In this document: piece by piece, positions 62,319 to 64,000 of the stretch | Numbering within the stretch: the stretch's first letter is position 1 | Layout: every line of letters begins with the position of its first letter | Source: Persicobacter psychrovividus | Lineage (GTDB): Bacteria > Bacteroidota > Bacteroidia > Cytophagales > Cyclobacteriaceae | DNA length: 64,000 bases | Direction: 5' to 3' | Assembly: GCF_036492425.1 (NCBI RefSeq) | Contig: NZ_AP025292.1 | Location: 2,542,001 to 2,606,000, forward strand | Notes under the pieces: model-generated | What the model was told of the DNA's origin: nothing | The model's input: only the letters and a program-made list of their open reading frames with translations | Database searches by the model: none | Position numbers and translations under genes: made by a program

Positions 62319-63593
62319 TCAGTAAGCCAGCATAACACCGCTATCAGCGCAGTCGGCACGAAAATCATTCAGCGAATCCCCCTGAAGTGGGTTCCCCTTC
62401 AGGTTCAGCCATAAATATTTAATCGATTGTTTCTGCCACCCTGGCGTTGGCCGCTGATCAATCCTGTTAAAAGACAAATCGCAGCGCACAAGGTTTTTAA
62501 AATCAAAAACCTCTACCGGAAAGTGTTCAAAAGCATTACTTTCCAACTGAAGCCCTGTCAGCTTATCCATATTTTTGGCGGATAAGGATAAGGTGTAAAG
62601 TTTATTGTGCGATAAATCCAGCCGTTGCAAAAGGGGCAAAAAAGCAATGCCGCCCAGGTCATCTTTCAACTGATTATAACTCAAATCAAGATCCGTGAGC
62701 GATTTCATGGCCTCGAAACCATTTGCTGGCAGGCGGTCAAGTTCATTAAAAGACAGGTTGAGGGATTTCAGTTTGGCCATTCGCAAAGCAACCTGAGGAA
62801 ATGCATGCAACTCATTCCCCTTCAGGTTAAGGTACTGCAAACTGCCCAGCGCCATCATTCTGCCCGAAAGCAACTCATCAGAAATTTTGTTGGAAGATAA
62901 ATCAAGGGAAATCAACTTAGGAAGCTGCTCGAAATTATCGGGCAAATCGGCCATGTCATTCTTTGACAATGACAGCGACTTCAGTGCTGGCAGCTTTGGA
63001 AATCCACCCTGAATTTCCAGCTCGTTACGGTCAAGGCTCAGCTTTTCAAGCGCCCGAAAACGACGCAAGAAGGAAGGTAATTGTTTGATTTTATTATCCG
63101 AGAGATCAAGAGATTCCAGGGATTTCAACTTGCGAATACTGCCTGGAGCGTGTACCCAGCCATGAAAGCGCATCTCAAGATGTTTCACTTGTGGCAACTT
63201 CGGAAACTGCGGATAACCGTCGATCTCCGGCGCCGCCATAGGCACCATACTTGATGCTTGCCGAGGCTCCACCAAACCATTATAAACGATTTTTTCAAGC
63301 TTGGAAAGCCCTGCCATCCATTTCGGGAAATACTTAATCTGCGTTCCAGAAACATCCAGCAGCTCGATATTCTCACACTCTTTCAGCCACAAGGGCATCT
63401 GAACAAGGGTAGAATCATGCAAATGCACCACTTTAAGCGTATCCTTGCGTTGATTCGAAACCAGCTTCAAACTCTCCGTTTTGAAATAATAGTTGGATCT
63501 ACTGACCACCTGGGCCTGGGTGGAAAAGACTGAAAAAGCCATCAAAGTTCCTAACAAGCATTTACACCACCGATTTCGTTTCCAAACAATCAT
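62319..63593 (-). CDS. Secreted leucine-rich repeat protein
   Basis: A 424-residue exported protein. Signal peptide residues 1-28 (ending STQAQ). From about residue 55 to 400 it is built of some twelve leucine-rich repeats with the LxxLxLxxNxLxxLP pattern (KSLESLDLSDNKIKQLP, PKLISLDLSSNKIS, KSLTDLDLSYNQLK). LRRs bind protein partners; a periplasmic or surface binding role is likely. No sorting domain is seen at the C terminus. It is convergent with dnaX and divergent from guaA. Confidence 0.85.
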   Translation of the reverse strand: MIVWKRNRWCKCLLGTLMAFSVFSTQAQVVSRSNYYFKTESLKLVSNQRKDTLKVVHLHDSTLVQMPLWLKECENIELLDVSGTQIKYFPKWMAGLSKLEKIVYNGLVEPRQASSMVPMAAPEIDGYPQFPKLPQVKHLEMRFHGWVHAPGSIRKLKSLESLDLSDNKIKQLPSFLRRFRALEKLSLDRNELEIQGGFPKLPALKSLSLSKNDMADLPDNFEQLPKLISLDLSSNKISDELLSGRMMALGSLQYLNLKGNELHAFPQVALRMAKLKSLNLSFNELDRLPANGFEAMKSLTDLDLSYNQLKDDLGGIAFLPLLQRLDLSHNKLYTLSLSAKNMDKLTGLQLESNAFEHFPVEVFDFKNLVRCDLSFNRIDQRPTPGWQKQSIKYLWLNLKGNPLQGDSLNDFRADCADSGVMLAY

Positions 63594-63745
63594 AACTCAG
63601 AATTATCCTACAAAAAAACTCTCATTCACAATTACGGCAATCTTTTTCATATCCGCTATACCCATAAAAGGAAATATGTCCTTATAAATTCAAAGTTCCT
63701 TTCCTTTTTTATGTGCGGTTTAAAATCTATCTGTTATTTTTGCGC

Positions 63746-64000
63746 ATGGCTGAACAGATTCTCATTATCGATTCCGGATCACAGGTGACGCAGCTTATTG
63801 CTCGCCGCATCCGTGAAATGAACGTTTATTGTGAGATTCACCCTTACAACAACATCCCTGAAATCAGTGATGACGTTATTGGCGTGATTCTCTCGGGTAG
63901 TCCTTGCTCAGTAAGACAAGACGATGCCCCACAAATTGACACCAACACCCTTCGTGGAAAATTACCGCTTTTGGGGATTTGCTATGGGGCGCAATACCTT
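63746..64000 (+). CDS. guaA: GMP synthase (partial, runs off the right edge)
   Basis: The first 85 residues of GMP synthase, which aminates XMP to GMP with glutamine. The glutamine amidotransferase domain begins [20 protein letters not shown], and the catalytic Cys is C79 in GICYGAQ. A TATTTTTG box (63735-63742) ends just before the ATG, so the transcript could be nearly leaderless. Only the amidotransferase start is visible; the synthetase domain lies beyond the window. Confidence 0.95.
   Translation, partial: MAEQILIIDSGSQVTQLIARRIREMNVYCEIHPYNNIPEISDDVIGVILSGSPCSVRQDDAPQIDTNTLRGKLPLLGICYGAQYL

Overview
The window looks like a chromosomal segment of a Bacteroidota bacterium, most likely a marine-type Cytophagales (Flammeovirga/Persicobacter-like). 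The evidence is a set of lineage-typical genes: a PorZ-like type IX secretion (T9SS) protein, a secreted protease with a T9SS C-terminal sorting domain, a histone-H1-like Hc1 protein, DUF4290, DUF3109 and DUF2807 proteins, a fused E1 alpha/beta 2-oxoacid dehydrogenase and a split methionine synthase. Several promoters also fit the Bacteroidota TAnnTTTG -7 box. The genus is an inference.

Layout. 1-5.1 kb: a histidine-rich leader peptide reading out of the left edge, a lipoprotein, a membrane protein, and a DUF2891 lipoprotein whose stop codon carries an IS630-family insertion. 4.3-10.5 kb: recO, porZ, tdk, a Bacteroidota-type protein of unknown function, and alanine dehydrogenase. 11-21.7 kb: the fused E1 enzyme, a PH-domain protein, an Hc1-like protein, an alpha-oxoamine synthase (sphingolipid or sulfonolipid), murA, DUF4290, a UvrD/PcrA helicase and DUF3109. 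22-33 kb: two secreted proteins (propeller, YARHG), glycogen debranching enzyme, the two halves of MetH, and a TPR protein. 33.3-37 kb: an oadG-oadA-oadB sodium-pumping decarboxylase. 37-45 kb: two related GAF-domain membrane proteins flanking an Arg/Asn-rich repeat protein, tRNA-Ala, cytosine permease and an uncharacterised phosphoribosyltransferase. 45-52.4 kb: a YceI-like protein, a 1699-residue M43 metalloprotease, a candidate structured RNA and tmRNA. 52.5-60.3 kb: a DUF2807 lipoprotein and a MoxR/DUF58/DUF4350/DUF4129/SpoIIM/RDD membrane cluster. 60.4-64 kb: dnaX, a leucine-rich repeat protein and the start of guaA.

Most of the window is ordinary core metabolism and envelope biology. 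The parts that deserve attention are: an 11-A tract in dnaX where either frameshift ends translation almost at once; the His-rich leader; a mosaic family of palindromic intergenic modules seen at about eight places; the IS630 copy sitting exactly in a stop codon; the divergent decarboxylase alpha subunit; the orphan phosphoribosyltransferase beside codB; and the repeat-built arginine-rich protein. No CRISPR array, prophage or obvious defence island was seen.
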